Shown: positions 25,468 to 40,400 of the stretch, in pieces
How the letters are laid out: every line of letters starts with the position of its first letter
Position numbering within the stretch: position 1 is the first letter of the stretch
NCBI RefSeq assembly: GCF_020740795.1
Contig: NC_067282.1
Location: forward strand, 135,729,132 to 135,793,131
DNA length: 64,000 nucleotides
Reading direction: 5' to 3'
Source of the DNA: Apus apus
Lineage: Eukaryota > Chordata > Aves > Apodiformes > Apodidae
Notes under the pieces: generated by a model
What the model saw: the letters and a program-made list of their open reading frames with translations, nothing else
Told to the model about the DNA's origin: nothing
Database searches by the model: none
Program-made: the position numbers and the translations under genes

Positions 25468-28400
25468 CTGAAAAAATAAAAGGACAACATGCAGTTACAA
25501 TACATTTAAGAATTACATCTTTTATATTTACTTATATCTGCTAGATGTAACTATGCAGGTAATAGAAAAGTCAACAAGAGATCAGAAGACCAATTATTGA
25601 AATGTATTAGTGAGGCAACCCATGTCCTGTTTTTTCTTGTATCCCCTCACCTGTGTGCTATCAAACATGTAGAGAGATCCTTACAAGACCACCACAAATG
25701 AAGGATCTCTGGGTAGCTGTACTGCCTTCCACTACTGCTTTGAACTTACTTCCTTTACCAAAACAACCATATTCAGTTGTTGCCTTTACTAATAAAGCTT
25801 TGTCCCTTTATATTTTATAAAGGCAACTCCATGTAAAAAATATGAAAATCCTAATACTGTAACATCAGGAAAGATAAGCGAGTTCAACACCAGTTATCTA
25901 CTGTTCCCTGCAATTTACTCCATTCTAGTGAACTCAATACTTTTACCCATTTGGGTGTTCATGAAGCGTATTTTTAATCCCATGCTAACTCAGGTGTGTT
26001 CCAAGAATGCTCTTGGCTTCCTCAGACAGGTATTACGATGAGAGATTCTGAAGTGTTAAGCAGACATGGCTCTACAGTGTTCTTCTTTTTTAAATACATA
26101 AAATGTGTATTTGTGTCATACCGGTCATAATAGCATTGCTATTTCATATAATAATTTACCTGATTTTTGTTTGGATTCTCCATAAAAACACACTGCTTCA
26201 TTATGTATGAGACAACAGCATTCCCCCCTAAAGCTGCCACATGAGCTCTCACCATTGCAAACACTTCAGCAATAAATGCATGGAGAAAACCACTGACACC
26301 ACCCTCCTGAAAAGGAAAAAAACAACAACAACAAAATGTTAGGTACTTTTCTTACATTTTTATCAGCTGAATTCAGTGAATCCTAAACAGTATAATGTAC
26401 AGAATTTCAAAGTTATTCACTGCTTAATGGGTCAACGTTAAAAATGAAACCAATGGAACTTACTGTTTGAGCAAAAGAATCACTAGTAGGTTATTAATTT
26501 GTCACTGGTATTCTTTGCAGTCAATGTATGACATACACTCCTATTTTCAGACATTCTTACATCTCTGCAGCAACATGTAAAATTCCACTGACAGTTGAAT
26601 AATGAGGGTTTTTTTCATCAGGAAGGACACTACCCCTTTTTTTGAAAACTGGGAAGCAGATGAAAAACAATTTCTATGGAGGATTAAAAGAAATTTAGAC
26701 TGGTTGGAAATTACTGGCAAAGAGTGGCCATTATTTTTGGTCACTGCAACTTCATGTATGCTAATGACTGTCATTACTTCCTCAACATTCACTGAAGAAA
26801 TGAGCCCTCAAAATACTAAGCAGGAGACAGAGGAGACACTTGACAAGGAACCTACCCGAGTTGTTGCTTTTATCCCCTCGAGGCCCAAACGAGCTTCTAG
26901 CCATCCTGTTTCATTAAGGTTTTGAATTAATGGCTGTTGTGGGGGATTTTTATTTCTTTATCGCAAAGTTGAGTAATTTATATGGATGTGAAAGGAGAAG
27001 GAAAATCACAATTGGCTCAAAATAACTCTACAATTTCAAAATTAGAATGAAGGGCAAGATCACTAGACTTCCCACATGTTTATGTGTCACTGGAAAAAAA
27101 TGAAAGAGCCAGGCAGAAGAGGCTGGCTAGCTAAGGTGAATGGCAACAAATACATACTGCCCTCATATCTACTGGGAAAAGTACAATCTACCCTGAACAG
27201 ACTCATAAACACACTAGAAAACCCATCTTTGATGAAAATTAACAAACAAAAGGGCAACTATAATTTCACCAATCCAAGCATAAAAGCATGTATGAAGTCA
27301 ACTACAGCCAGAAATCGAAATTTCAACACCAGTTTGTCATTCCTGGTGAAATTTCTGCTTTGTTCAAGTGTTTTAAAAGTCACAGCAAATGATGGGGGAA
27401 AATAAAAAATCTGTAATATTACAAACCTAATACAAAATTTTATCTCAACAGGTAACAAAATATTTTAAGTATCCACCTGCAAACAGCAAAACCTAAGACC
27501 AATGGATAAATTTGACTTAAAATCATTAATTTTTGAAGCACAATGTCTGGTATATACTTCAGCTTATGGAAGCAACCACAGGGCCTCAATATTCTGTAAA
27601 CTACCATAAGCAAAATATAAAGCAAAACAAACACAAATGCTGCTAATTATTTTTCTGTAAAATCCAAAACACATTGTTTGAGTTGGATATAAAGACCCCT
27701 CTGTTTTGACTCTTAACAGCATCAGGGCAATACTGTGCAAACAGCACGAAAACCAGTTTGTGACTCAGCCTATGCAATTTAAACAGATTTAAGTTAGCTG
27801 TCCTGGAAATAACACACTGACAACATCACAGAATCTGTACAACTGTCCCAACTTCATGAAGGAGTTGAAATAAATACTTGAGCAACCCATCTCTGCTGAG
27901 ATCTGCTATCGCATTTCTCAAAGCTTGCTTATCGGCTATTTGTGTCTACAGAAGCTGCAGGTAGTACAGCAATACCACGTAACCATTTCCCTGGTCATAC
28001 CATAGACATCCTTTTGAAAATGCTGTCCTTTTCACACAGATTTCTCAAATTAAAAGAGGCTGTAACTTGTAAGATCCAAAGAAGATCTTTGTCTGACCAA
28101 AGTTTCTGTAGAGAGCTTGCAAATTGCTTTTATGAAAGTAAATTATTTTTTTATTTTTATTAACATCTATGACATTTTATCAATGCATAATTAGTAAGAG
28201 ACAGCGTACTCCTCAGCACTGACCAAACAGGAAAGAGGTAAATTCTATTGCTGTGGCTGGAAATTCTAGCAGGAATATGCAGCTACTTCCCAAAAAGACA
28301 AGAAAATGGTAAGGAACGTCTTGGATATTTGCATACCCAGAGGAGTATCTGTTGTTCAGATGCAGATTGGAGATCATTGTCTGAATATCACTAGCTACAC

Positions 28401-31400
28401 CCTCTAAGCTCCTTGTATAGTTGATATACTCTATGGCATGGTTTTTAGACATTCATCACACAGTATTATGTTATTGACAACACACAGAATGTAATATTAA
28501 AAATCAGCATAATAGTTATATATGAAATGGGAAACCTTGTATTAACCAAAGAATTCTAGTATCCAAATACACTGAATGTTCACCATTAAGCTGGCTAAAT
28601 GAGAGAAGAACGGATATTTTTTTTTTCATTTAAATTATCCCAGTTTTAGGTTCAAATGACCCCCAACTGTCCCACTGTGGGTCAAAGACCTACTTTTTTC
28701 AAAATAGTTCTGTTCAAGAAATCAATTGGTTTAGTCTTATATCCAAATACAACAATGATGGCAATGTTTAAGTAAGCCCTTCCTAATATTGCAAAACACC
28801 AAGCAGCTCTATATGCTCTATGACAAAAGCAGTGCAATGGAACTTCCTTCCCATTCAGCCCCTTCCCTGAAGTGACAAACATGCTGTTCCCTTGCTGTGC
28901 TTTACCTCAGCTCAAACCCCTTCAGGTATTTACCTTTGATTATTATAATTAACAAAATATGCTACCCCCTGCTCAGCTCACCTCACGCAAAGAAGTGGTT
29001 TCTCGTATAAAAAACATGTTGATTATCCCAAGATATTTGGTTATTTTTGCCCGAGGTAGAAAAGAAAGGGGTGTCATCTTAACAACCGAGACAGTAGAAT
29101 TGGTGCATGACGGAACAGAACGGTGCCGTAAGTATCCCTCAGCCAACGGGCTTGTTTTATCAAGTGATGCAGCTAAAAAGATGGGAAAAAGATGAGAAAG
29201 TAACTGTCAAGTAAGATCAATTACTGTTTTTCAAAATATAAAAACTCTTCTTTATGGTTTCCAAATAGCTTGGTGACAACATTCAGCTGCCTGTGATGCT
29301 CAGCCATATCACGTGAGAAAGGCAATTATCATGCAATGCATGCAAAAGGAGACAAAAAGCTGAAATGGAATTTATTTGGAAGAGTGGCATTCCTGCAAAG
29401 GAAAACATTGAGGCAAGTAGCTGCACATACAACAATCAGTTATATAGTGAAGGTAAAGAAAAAAGTGCCAACATATTGGAATACATGTTCTGCTGGAGGA
29501 ACAAATTACAGGAATTGTGAAAGTTGTTGTGTTTCCCCAGTGCAGCATTTTCCATTAAAACAGATATTAATCTCTGCTAATTTAAGCAAGATAGTCAGAC
29601 CTGTGGCCAAAGAACTACTGAAAAATAACTCACCACTTGCTAATTTAGTGACCATTGCCTTGACTGTCACCTTGGTGATTGCTTCCTGTTTCTCACCAAA
29701 AATTTTCCAAGATCATACATACACCTACATCCATGCAGTGTATGTTATATAATTAGTAGGCGTACACATTTATCGATAACTAATTTTTACTAAGTGAACA
29801 GAAATACTGTATTTTGCTTTTTATGATACTGATTAGAAACCCTGTATTAGCTTACAGAGACATTAACCATGTCAGCAGTTTTCACACTCAGGTATTCATT
29901 CTAGATGGGTTCTGCAATATTATTGCTGGGCAGGAAACTCCACTATTCACCACTGGGAAATCAGAGAAATGTCTCAGATTATCATAACGTGGTAGAAACA
30001 GCCGCCTACTTGTCTTAATTGATCCGCGCCTTATGGTCTGAGCTTTCAGTTTAATGAGCTCTATCCAGCTGTTGCATCTGTCTGCAAAGGAACTGTAATC
30101 AACTGACGTTGCTGAAAACACAGACAGAAAAACAAAAGAAAAAAACAAAGAAAAAAAATATGGATGATGTCTCTTGCTCATCTCAATGCTCCTTTTGAGG
30201 AAGCAATTATAAGTGTCTGAGAGAGAACAAACATCCCTTTCCAGGTCTGTTTAAAGGAAAAGTTACAATATAGATTTGGACATGTCCAAACCCATGTACC
30301 GATTTCTGGTGATGTCCCAGCTGTGAACCAACTGCCTGACTGGGACTTCATCACTGAAAAAACATGCAAATACAGCCATTAATGCTAGAGTATTTTTTAA
30401 ATGTTATTTTAGGCATTAAGTTCTAGCTTCTTTAAGTTTATTTAAGCCTTATTTAATTTTAATTTTCATTGCTATTCTTTTCCTCATGAAGAGCTGCTGA
30501 TTATGATTTAAGCTTCCTAATTATCAATTTCTAGCCTACAGACCGAAAAAAAAAGCTTTGGTGATGACAATAAGAGTCACAAGCTGAAACAACACCTTGG
30601 TTTTAAATACAAATAGGTTTTCCATATAAAACACTCTCTTCATTTCCCCAACGTTCCCCTCGTTATCATTACAATGAAAAGTAGAGTTGTTTCTGCTATG
30701 ACTTTTGGTATTAGTTGCAGGGGTGTTTGCGTATCTTTAAAACAAAAAAATTTTGCAAACATGTTTCTTCATTATCTTGAAGAAACAGAAGGAACACATG
30801 CTAACTTCAAATCAACACAAGCAAAAAAGCGTTCTCTCAGGAAAATAATTTCCTGTCAGATAAAGTGATATCAACATATCTGACAGAGAGACACTGTTTA
30901 TTATTAACAAATCTGACTTTTGTAATTTAAAACCACATCAAAATATTATGATATCATTAAGCCACACAAGAGCATGCATTCTCAGTTAACTAGTAAACAC
31001 TTCCTGGATTAAGACACATCCAAAAAGGGTATACCAATATCCTAAGAATGCTCATTCTGTTCTGGCATATGGCTAAATGAAGTAAACTCACCTCTCTGAG
31101 CAGCAGGAATACCTGTGTGGGAACTTGCACCCTCCAGGACTTCTAGTATGACAACAGGAAATATATGATCAGAGTCATGTTGTACAGGACAACAGCTTTC
31201 TTTTAAAAAAAAACATTTACAGTAAAATCTGAGAGAAAAAAATCATCTGTATACGCTGTATTATACTATGTACTTTGATAGCTTATAACAAGTTGGTATA
31301 CAGAATTAACTTTACTAAATTTGTCCTGCAAATTATAATCTGATCATTTAGTACAGGTCATTACTGTATAAGGTTGTATGTAAATATTTTAAAAATAACA

Positions 31401-34400
31401 ATCTTACAAAAGAGTATGTAAAAAAAGGTATCTATATATTAAATATGCTGCTATGTAAATGTAGCTACAATGAAAATTGGAGTCTACTTGTGAAGAAACA
31501 CCAGGTGAGATAATTATCTAGCTGAAAGACCCTAAAGTTATTTGCAGTACAATAGGAATTTGAAGAACACCAGCACAAGTGACAGACATGAATAGGCTAC
31601 CCTCTACTGGTCAGTGCCCATTATACAAGTAGCACACTAGTAACAGTGAAAAAGACACCAGTCAGAAATTTCTGGAGCTCATCTTTTTCAAAACGAAAGG
31701 TTAACACAGTATCATAATGTGGCCAATAAAAAGTTACGCACACAGAAACACACAGAAATATAAAAATGCAAAGCATTAAAAATACTACTGCTGAAATTGA
31801 ACTGACCTCTAAACTGACACATAAATGTGGTAGGCGCTTGCCTCTACACAACTTACATAATTAGCAAAAGAGGGAGCTCTAACATTTTAGTAAAAGAAGA
31901 TTTACAGTAATCAACAGATACTAAATTTCCAATCACTAGCCATCGTGGTGATAGATAATGCAAAAACAGAGAACACATCTGATTTCAATGAATGACAATC
32001 TATTTTGTTACACAGTCATAGCAGAATTGTGACAACCATTCTGGAAATGCAGCCCTACCTCAGGTAAAATAAAGCAGCTGTTTAACAGCTAAAAAGCACT
32101 ACACTGTACAAATAGTTTATTATGCAAGTTTAGTCTCCTTTCACTTAAAAAAACCCCACACGCAGTTTTGTTCAGCTGAACAACCAGTATTTGCTAGATA
32201 ATTTATTTCCCATCACGAAAACTGTAAGATGAATTATTTGTGGCTGAGAATATATGGAATTATTTTGGCCATTTACAGAAGCAAAGCAGCATTAGGCAAA
32301 CCTAATTATTAGAAGTAATTTATAATTCTCTAAGTCAAATTATACCAAACACCTAGTGCTTCACAGCATATTAAATACTCTAAATGCAAGAACAGAACTA
32401 CAGGAAACTTACAAAATATACACAGAATTATTAGCCAACCCATTTGATGCGGCTCTCAAAATTTTTTACTTTAGGAGTGAAGAAATCCATTACACTTCTG
32501 CAGCAAAGAATATTTAAAGCATGTAATAGTACAGATACTTTACAGTTACTGCAACAACGAAAGAGCAGGACTCAAAGTCAGTAAAAAACAAGAGTTGAGC
32601 ATTCTTCCATTCAACAGACCTTTAGCTGGTGAGAATGGTTGAGAAGCAAGGGGATCAGAGCTAAGTTCCAATGGAAATTGTAGCTGTTCTTCGTTGTCTG
32701 TAGATGCTTCAACAAAGAAAACATACTCAAGTGGTAATTAATCCTAATAATGCTATGCTGTATGAACAGTTAGATGTCTGACAATAAATACAGCTGCAAA
32801 TTTGAACAGAACCCGTGTTCCATCAACCAGAGTTTTATTTAGTATTACTAAGTCAATTCATGCATTTAAGAATTGATTCTGCAGTTGGATCTGAGTTAGC
32901 TATACATTACAGTAAAAAGTAATACGATGTATTGCGCATATAATAAGACAAACAACTCAGTGTGACTATTTAAGAAGGTATCACCGATGTTTTAGAAATA
33001 TAAGGCCCCATTCTACTACCTAATTCCATTCTTCAAGAATGGAGTAGCTTCCAAGTTCTGTCTTAACTCCCATATCCACATTGCATACATGCATTTCTAG
33101 CATAAGATGGTGCTTCATCAGCAAGATAACATACAGAGATGGCAGTAGTCTCTATCCTGTTCCCTCCTTTAAGCTATCTGCTTCACCAATCTCTAAAAAT
33201 TTAACTGACCTACTTAAGGGTTTTTTGGAGTTTTTTTAAGTATTATGAATAATTCATTTTCTGCCTTATTGAAGTAAGGATAAAATTTACTACTCATAAG
33301 AACAAGTGTTCTCAAATTACTTACACCACGTTTCAAAATATCATCTGTTACATTAATTCTTAAGAATTCTTATTTTATTCTTAAGAATAAAAATATTAAA
33401 AGATGGGATATGGAAACAAGTAATACCAAATGTTTGTTGATTACATACATGCAAATACCTAATACTTTGTAAATTAGTCATCCTGCTGCAGATCACATAA
33501 ATGAACTCTAATGTAATCACCTCTTTGTAAACATCACTTTTTGGTTTTATAGAACTTCCCCATAAAAATGTATATTTGTAACTGAAATTAACATGTAGAC
33601 TCATTAGTTACTGGGAAAAAAAAAAAAAGGAAAGTAAAATGTATCATCTCTTTTATCTTTACATGCCTCATAATATTTACCTCTTTGCTGTGATTTTTCT
33701 GTAGGGGCTTTGTTGGCTTGCAATGCTTGGTTTTTGTCAAATGTAATTGCAACGGCTGTGACTGCAATCTGCAAATCAGAAATATATGGCATATTAGGTA
33801 ACTTAATCTCTTGTGCAATCTGCAAAAATGATTTTGCAAAAAAGCCAGCTTTTTCCATAAAAAAAACAATAGGGGGGTAAATAGACATATTAAGAACCCT
33901 TTAGAGCATAAAAGGTAAAGCTACGGTTCAGTGTTACAGTGGACACCTGGCAGTATTTATCCCATGTTTATGATTTTATCAGTTCTCTCCTTCTTTCTCA
34001 GTGAATTGACATAAAAATGAATCATAAAAACTCATTATCTTTGTAATTTAAAGAGAGAGATGTTTAATTGATCACAAGAAATGATGAAAATATTTTATTT
34101 TAAAATAATGATGTATATTGCATCATCTTGAAACTGAAAGAAAAAAGTCAGACAATTATAATGACTGCACCATATTCTTGTAGTGTATGTGGTAACACCT
34201 TTTAATGGGTATCTAGTCAGAGCTTTTTGTTTCCTGTCTAACTAAAAAGATGCACACTATTAAGATGCATTGTGCTCATGAAACACCCTACAGTCCCATG
34301 GTTCTCAAAACTTGTGAACTCCACAGGTCATCCTTCTTCTTCACCAAAGATTATTGTCTTAAGTTTTACTTCAGAATTCACCAGACATACCAGTAAATTA

Positions 34401-37400
34401 ATTTCTAGCCTAATTTACTCTGAGCAACAAATGTTAATTAAAGGCCTAAACTGGCACACCTTCATGCTGCAAGTCAAATGAAGCAGTTTACTTACCTGCA
34501 CTATTTCATCCTCTGGTAAAGCAACTGTAAAATTTACATGACAAAGGCAGCAGGGAACCATAGATCGCAGTTTAAAATACAAGCTCTGTTGAAGAGAAGA
34601 CATTACTTGTGTTACTCTAAAAAAAATGTATAGTTTATTTCAGAGACATGAAAGATCAAATCTCTTTTCATAGTAGAATTAATCTAATCATACTATATAT
34701 TTTTCTTGAATAAGAATTACAAAAAAGTCAGGACAGAATGCAATCTACTGTTTAGCAGTCTTTATATTTCTGTTTCTACAGTATAATACCAATCAAAGGA
34801 CTCATTCCCACTTAAAAAGCTCTGGGAATCATTAATATACTAAGGAGGCTGAATCTACCTTTAGAGCAGCATACAAACTAATTACAGTAATTTTGTAGTC
34901 TAATTCCAAAAAGTATTTATGAAGAAAATGTTATTTTCAGTATAGCCAGATTGTACTGTGCTTCCATTTGAACAAAGATGCTTGAAATATGATTCTTACC
35001 TTCAACAGATTCTCACAGAGATCATTGAAGTTCTTATTAAGTGTTTGATTTGTTAGATTAATGTTGCTTAATCTGGATACTCTTACTGCGGTGAACATCT
35101 GAATTAGAAACAAACACACTTATTTTTTTTCCAACATATGCCTGTATGTCATACTAAAAACAACACAAATTCATATGTATAACATGGAGATGGAGAGGGA
35201 TGCAAAGAAAAGGAAAAAAGGCAGCTGCAGAAAGTCAAGTAAAATGCTTATTTCTCATGAAGTACTACAAACAGAAGGCAAGTTTCTGTGAACTTAAGTA
35301 TATGAGTATGTGAAAGAAGTGTTTAAGCAAGATACTAAATACATTCTTTTTGCTTGCTTCATAAAGGAGTCATTCTACCTGCAACGTATTTTGTTAATTG
35401 CTGTTGAAAATTCTATGTAAATTACATACAATAATGGAATGTCATATACAGATACAAAGGCAATCCCATTAACCTGAGAGTATGCTGCTGGTGCTGTGAT
35501 ATTGTTTTCAGGTTTGAACTGTGCCTCTGCAAAGCACAGTCTTGCATTGTGCCAATTAGGGGTAGTTCACTTGGATCTCTTTCAACTCTCTCTATATGAA
35601 GCTGAATTGTGTTGCACAAACATGACTAAAATGTTTAAAGCTAATTATAAATGGAATTTTTCTCTCATCACCAGCTTGGCTTTATCTATTCTTATTTACC
35701 TCAATGTATTAACTTTATCATATTCTGTATCTCACACTAGTAACGCATGAAAAATGTGTTTCTTCAAGAGGCCTAAAAAATCTTGCCAAGCACTTAAAAA
35801 GGCCCCAAACCTTCAAGTTCATAGTCACTGAATTTTTTTTCTAATTTTTGTATTTTTGTAACCTGTTACATAACAGCATTGAAAATAACAAACCATAAAG
35901 AAACAAGCTCTCATACCCTATTTTTCTTGCCAAAATACTACTTTTATTTCTAACACAAGAGTATCTTTTTAATTTATCTTTAAAAGTAGTGATCTCTAAC
36001 ATATATTTAAATTACTACAACATATTTAAACACAATTTGAAAAAAAGGTTATCATTTTTCTTTGAATAACCTTACTTGAATTTCTGGTGTCCAGTTATTT
36101 ATACCAGGCATAACTTCTGTGTTGCAACTGTAAAAACCTGTGAAGAAAATTTTTGGAGAAACTGATGCTGCACACTGAAATACAAAAGTACTTTTAAAGA
36201 AACATATGTGCCCCTACTTGATGTTTTCAACTATTTTCTCTTACGCGTTTTCAATAATGAATAACGTAACAGATATAATGCAAACATTCAAAAAACAAAT
36301 GTAGCATCTAAAAAATACAAAACAACATACAAAAGAAACACATGCTTTCTGTTATTCATACTGCAGTGAAAAAATGGATAGGAAAGGTGGAACTCACCAC
36401 TTCTGAAACACTAATTCACTACAGAATTCTTATTCAACCACCAAAAAGCAAAGCCAGAAATGTCATCATGTTGAGGAACACGACAGAGACTGCAATAGCA
36501 TGAAATGCAACAGTGACAGTTGCTCTCCATAGAGACTGGGTAGCTCGTGCCATCTGATGCCAAGACTAATTGGTCAGACACGCTCCCTGACTGCTTCATG
36601 GAACCGCTTCTTGTGGAATCCACAAAACAAGGAACTCCTGACAAGCTGGCCCTGAGCAGGGTGAAGCACTCAAAAGTTTTTTTAGCTCTGATCAAGACAC
36701 ACTTAAGCATTCTTGTAGAAAGAGTAAACACCTCATATCCACTGCTGTTCTGCCTAGTTTCTAATAGACTATGTACAAATGAGGAAACTTACTAAATTGG
36801 TGTCATAGGAAAAGCTAAAAAGCTAACCTTGGACAGATAGCACAGAGATGCTTTAAAGATACTGCCTACAGACCAATTGCAAGTATGTAGATCTTACTAA
36901 CAAAGACTTGAGAAGACAAAAAAAAAAGTATAATGACTGAATAGCAGGCTAAAAATGTTATAAACAGTAGACAATGTTGAAAATCTAAAGATAAGGCTAA
37001 ATGAGCACAAAAGAGAAAAATCTGATAGGGCCTATGTAAATACACAAATTAAGCTAGAAAAGAAATTGTGTAGCAGCTTGTGGAAGGTATAAATATCAAT
37101 AGATTTTCTTTCAGAATATCAAAAGCAACACTCTTGTTGAAGAGTCAAGTAAGATATAGAAAGGATATTCAGATATCAGTTTATTAGGAAGGGAATAGAA
37201 ACAAAAGTGGCGAAACTCACAAAGATAAAGAGGGAGGACAAGGACAACCAAATGTAAACAGCAACTTCCATACAATGGGTAAGTTAGCCTCTTACCCAGA
37301 CTAATGACTTCCATAGAGGAGAATATGGCACATCCAAAATTAGCATAAATAAGACTGATATAATGAAATTATTCAATGTTATTCCCAAGATAAGGAAAAG

Positions 37401-40400
37401 GAAGAAGTGGCTGATACAAACTAAGCACATGAAGCTGGCTCTTATATGCCTCTTACATGAGCCTGATGCAAAATTCTATGAACACTGAAGGTGCACATGG
37501 GCTCAAAACGCAAACAGAGAAATGCACAGAAGAGTTTGGTAAAGGCTACTGCTTACAAAGACAGTAGCTTTACTTCAGGATGCTGTTAACTATGAACTGC
37601 TAGCATGCCATTCTGTGGGATTATTTTTTTTTCTTCTTGCTGATAGGCTACATTCTGGCCTGATCCCTATCAGCAAGGAGACAATGAGTGATTTGGTGCA
37701 CTTTCCCCTACATTGGGTTCTTAAATCACTTCTAAATGCAGGCACCTAAATGGACATCTCACTAAGTTCTATGGCCAGCAATGCAGCCGCATTCGTACTC
37801 ATACTGTGAAGTTAAAAGGTATTGATTTCAAACCTCACAATTGAATTTTGAAAATTATTTATATTAATCAGTTTTATGTTCTCAAGTTGCAACACTTAAA
37901 AAAACCCCATCTATCTGTAAGAAACAGTTGAGAAATTAGGAACTACTCTATTTCCATTATTTGACTTTTGAGCCTTCTACAGAAAATGACCAATACTGAC
38001 TTGGACAAAAATGCTGTGAGTGACTTAAGAATTCCATATACTTTTGGACTTTGCCTTTTTTAACTGCAAAATCTACAAATGCAGTGAACTCAGACTTAAA
38101 TTGACAGTATGGCAGAATCACAAAGCATGGGAAATATAAATGCACTTGTTGAACAAGAGTACTGAAAGGGCAAACTGCTCACTTTAAATAATGTTATTGG
38201 AATACAACACCAGTATGCCACATTATACGACTACAAATACCAGAGCATTCTGTTCTCCATACTTATACCTTCATTGACACTGAAACATACAAATCAGCCA
38301 TTTGAATAGCCTAAAAATCTTCAAACTGGTATTCTAGCAGAAAAGATACAGTTCTTATACCCATAAGAAATAACAACACATTTGCAACAGGAGTACCAAT
38401 GAGTGAACTACGTTAACACCACACAAATAACTGTATACTTCAGTTTTCAATAAGCAGCAATCCCTATAAAAGGCTTAATGACTTAATTTTCACAGGCCAA
38501 TCTTACAAGCTAAACACTTTAAGAATATTTTTGCTGTTCCTCTCAGAATTATTTTTTTTAATAAAAGCAATTCTACTTTGTCATTTTGCAGCCTACATTA
38601 CTAATTAGAAAAACATCTTTTTAACTATACCAGAAGGTGGTGGAACATCTGTCAGTAAAGAATGTACATCTTCCATTGCATCTGTATCATCAATCTGGAA
38701 AAAGGAATAATTGTTAAAAATCATGGTGTTGTTCCAGTCAGAAGACTCAGAAAGATGTAAAAATGTTGTCATCAAGAGATCTACATCCGGCAGCTGAGTC
38801 ATGATTTTATAAAGGATTTAATAAACCAGACCTCTACATCTTAACTAACAGCCTATGATATGCTTAACACTTGAAAAATAGTTCCCTTAATTAAACTATA
38901 TTAAAAATAAAGCAATGGGCACAGGAAACAAAGCAACTGCAGTAGATAAGACTAGAATGATACAAAGATAATTTAAAAAATAATTTTATAACATTGAACG
39001 AGGTTCCACAGAACAACTCTCAATTTTTTTCAGCTAAGGATGTTTGACTGTTAGAGCTCTCATAAAATCCGTATTATACTGATGCAATCACTCTCTGCCT
39101 ATTCCAATGACACATAAAACTCTTTTCAGGACTTTAAAAATCTTGCTTAGTATCAACAACAGAAAATCAAATAGGTAAAGACAAATTTGGGGATTATTAG
39201 TTTTTCCTATCCAAATAACCTCTACCCATCCAATCTTCAGACTTTTGGTATTTTAGATCAGACTGAGAGCATATCTTCTCTACTTTCTTTAAATATTTCT
39301 GTCATGTGTTCTTAGATTCAATTTGCCTTATCGATCTGCAAGACATCCAAGTTTACCTCTTAACTGTCAACATTGTCTTATCAAGTTTTTTGGAAATTGT
39401 TTATATTTTAATTTCAGTATTAATGGGTTCTCTGTCAGGAATTGTTTCTCCTTCTCTCTCTCAAAATAAGAGGAGGGGTCTTTCTCCCCTCAAAAAATAT
39501 ACAGACAGCCTTTCCTTTCATAATTGCCTTCCCAGCATTTCATATTTCTTCATTAGGGTAAACTTTTTATCACTTTTTCTTACATAACTCAAGTGAACAA
39601 GTATTTTACTCCTGAAAGGTCAGAGTCAGGAGCTTCACTAAAGCTCCTCAAATACTGTTTCTGATATAGTTTCTTAACAAGGACAGCAGTAAGTGGTCCC
39701 ACAGATGAAAAGTCATGTTTTTATATAAATAAAACTGACCTACCAAAACACAGGGACACCTATGCTAGGATCTACACATTCACATACTACAAATGAGTAA
39801 ACAATGGTCCTTAAATCAGATCTTATTTTTCTTGCTATGTTTAGCATGACTTATAATGTAACGTACTCCGTAGTACACTACAGTGTATTTACACTTTTCC
39901 CTTCCACAGAGATCTCCTTCTATCTCCCCAAGTGCATATACTTCAGTTAATAAAAAAGGCAGAAGAATTATCCAAAACTGTTGTTCCTCTCTCTAGCTAT
40001 AGTTGCAGAAAGAACTGGAAGGTATTCTCTGAAGTTTTAAATCTTAAACTTTGAAAAGCAGCAGCTGAAATTGATAAAAGCAAGACTTCTATGTGCTCTC
40101 TTGACACGTTTTTTTGCATGCTTTGAATACTACCAGTTCTGGAAACTAGTAATTCTGAATATCCAACTGTAACAGTAAGAGCTTTGAAACAGGAAGAATA
40201 CAGAAGATCCTTCTTTGCCAAATGTAAAGTGTTGACAACACAGAACCTCAATGTTAATAAAAATATATAGATGTTTTGGATCAGTCATGACTGCTGCTTG
40301 AAGTAGGCAGAAGGGCATTCCTTAAAGCTCCCAGTTATTATTCTAGCTACTACCAGATGTTCATGAACAGCAGGGCAATTCCAGATATTGTCCCTATGCT

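Noticed and set aside
26602..26925. 107-codon plus-strand frame
   Set aside because: Opposite strand within a C2CD5 intron, without known motif or splice support.
28213..28452. 79-codon minus-strand frame considered as an extra C2CD5 exon
   Set aside because: The surrounding exons join directly at phase 0, and no acceptor/donor pair gives a convincing in-frame insert.
29336..29752. 138-codon plus-strand frame
   Set aside because: It lies in a C2CD5 intron on the opposite strand and has no recognisable domain.
33750..33756. Alternative acceptor AG inside the exon at 33768-33681
   Set aside because: Use of it would shift the frame; the upstream acceptor gives the conserved protein.
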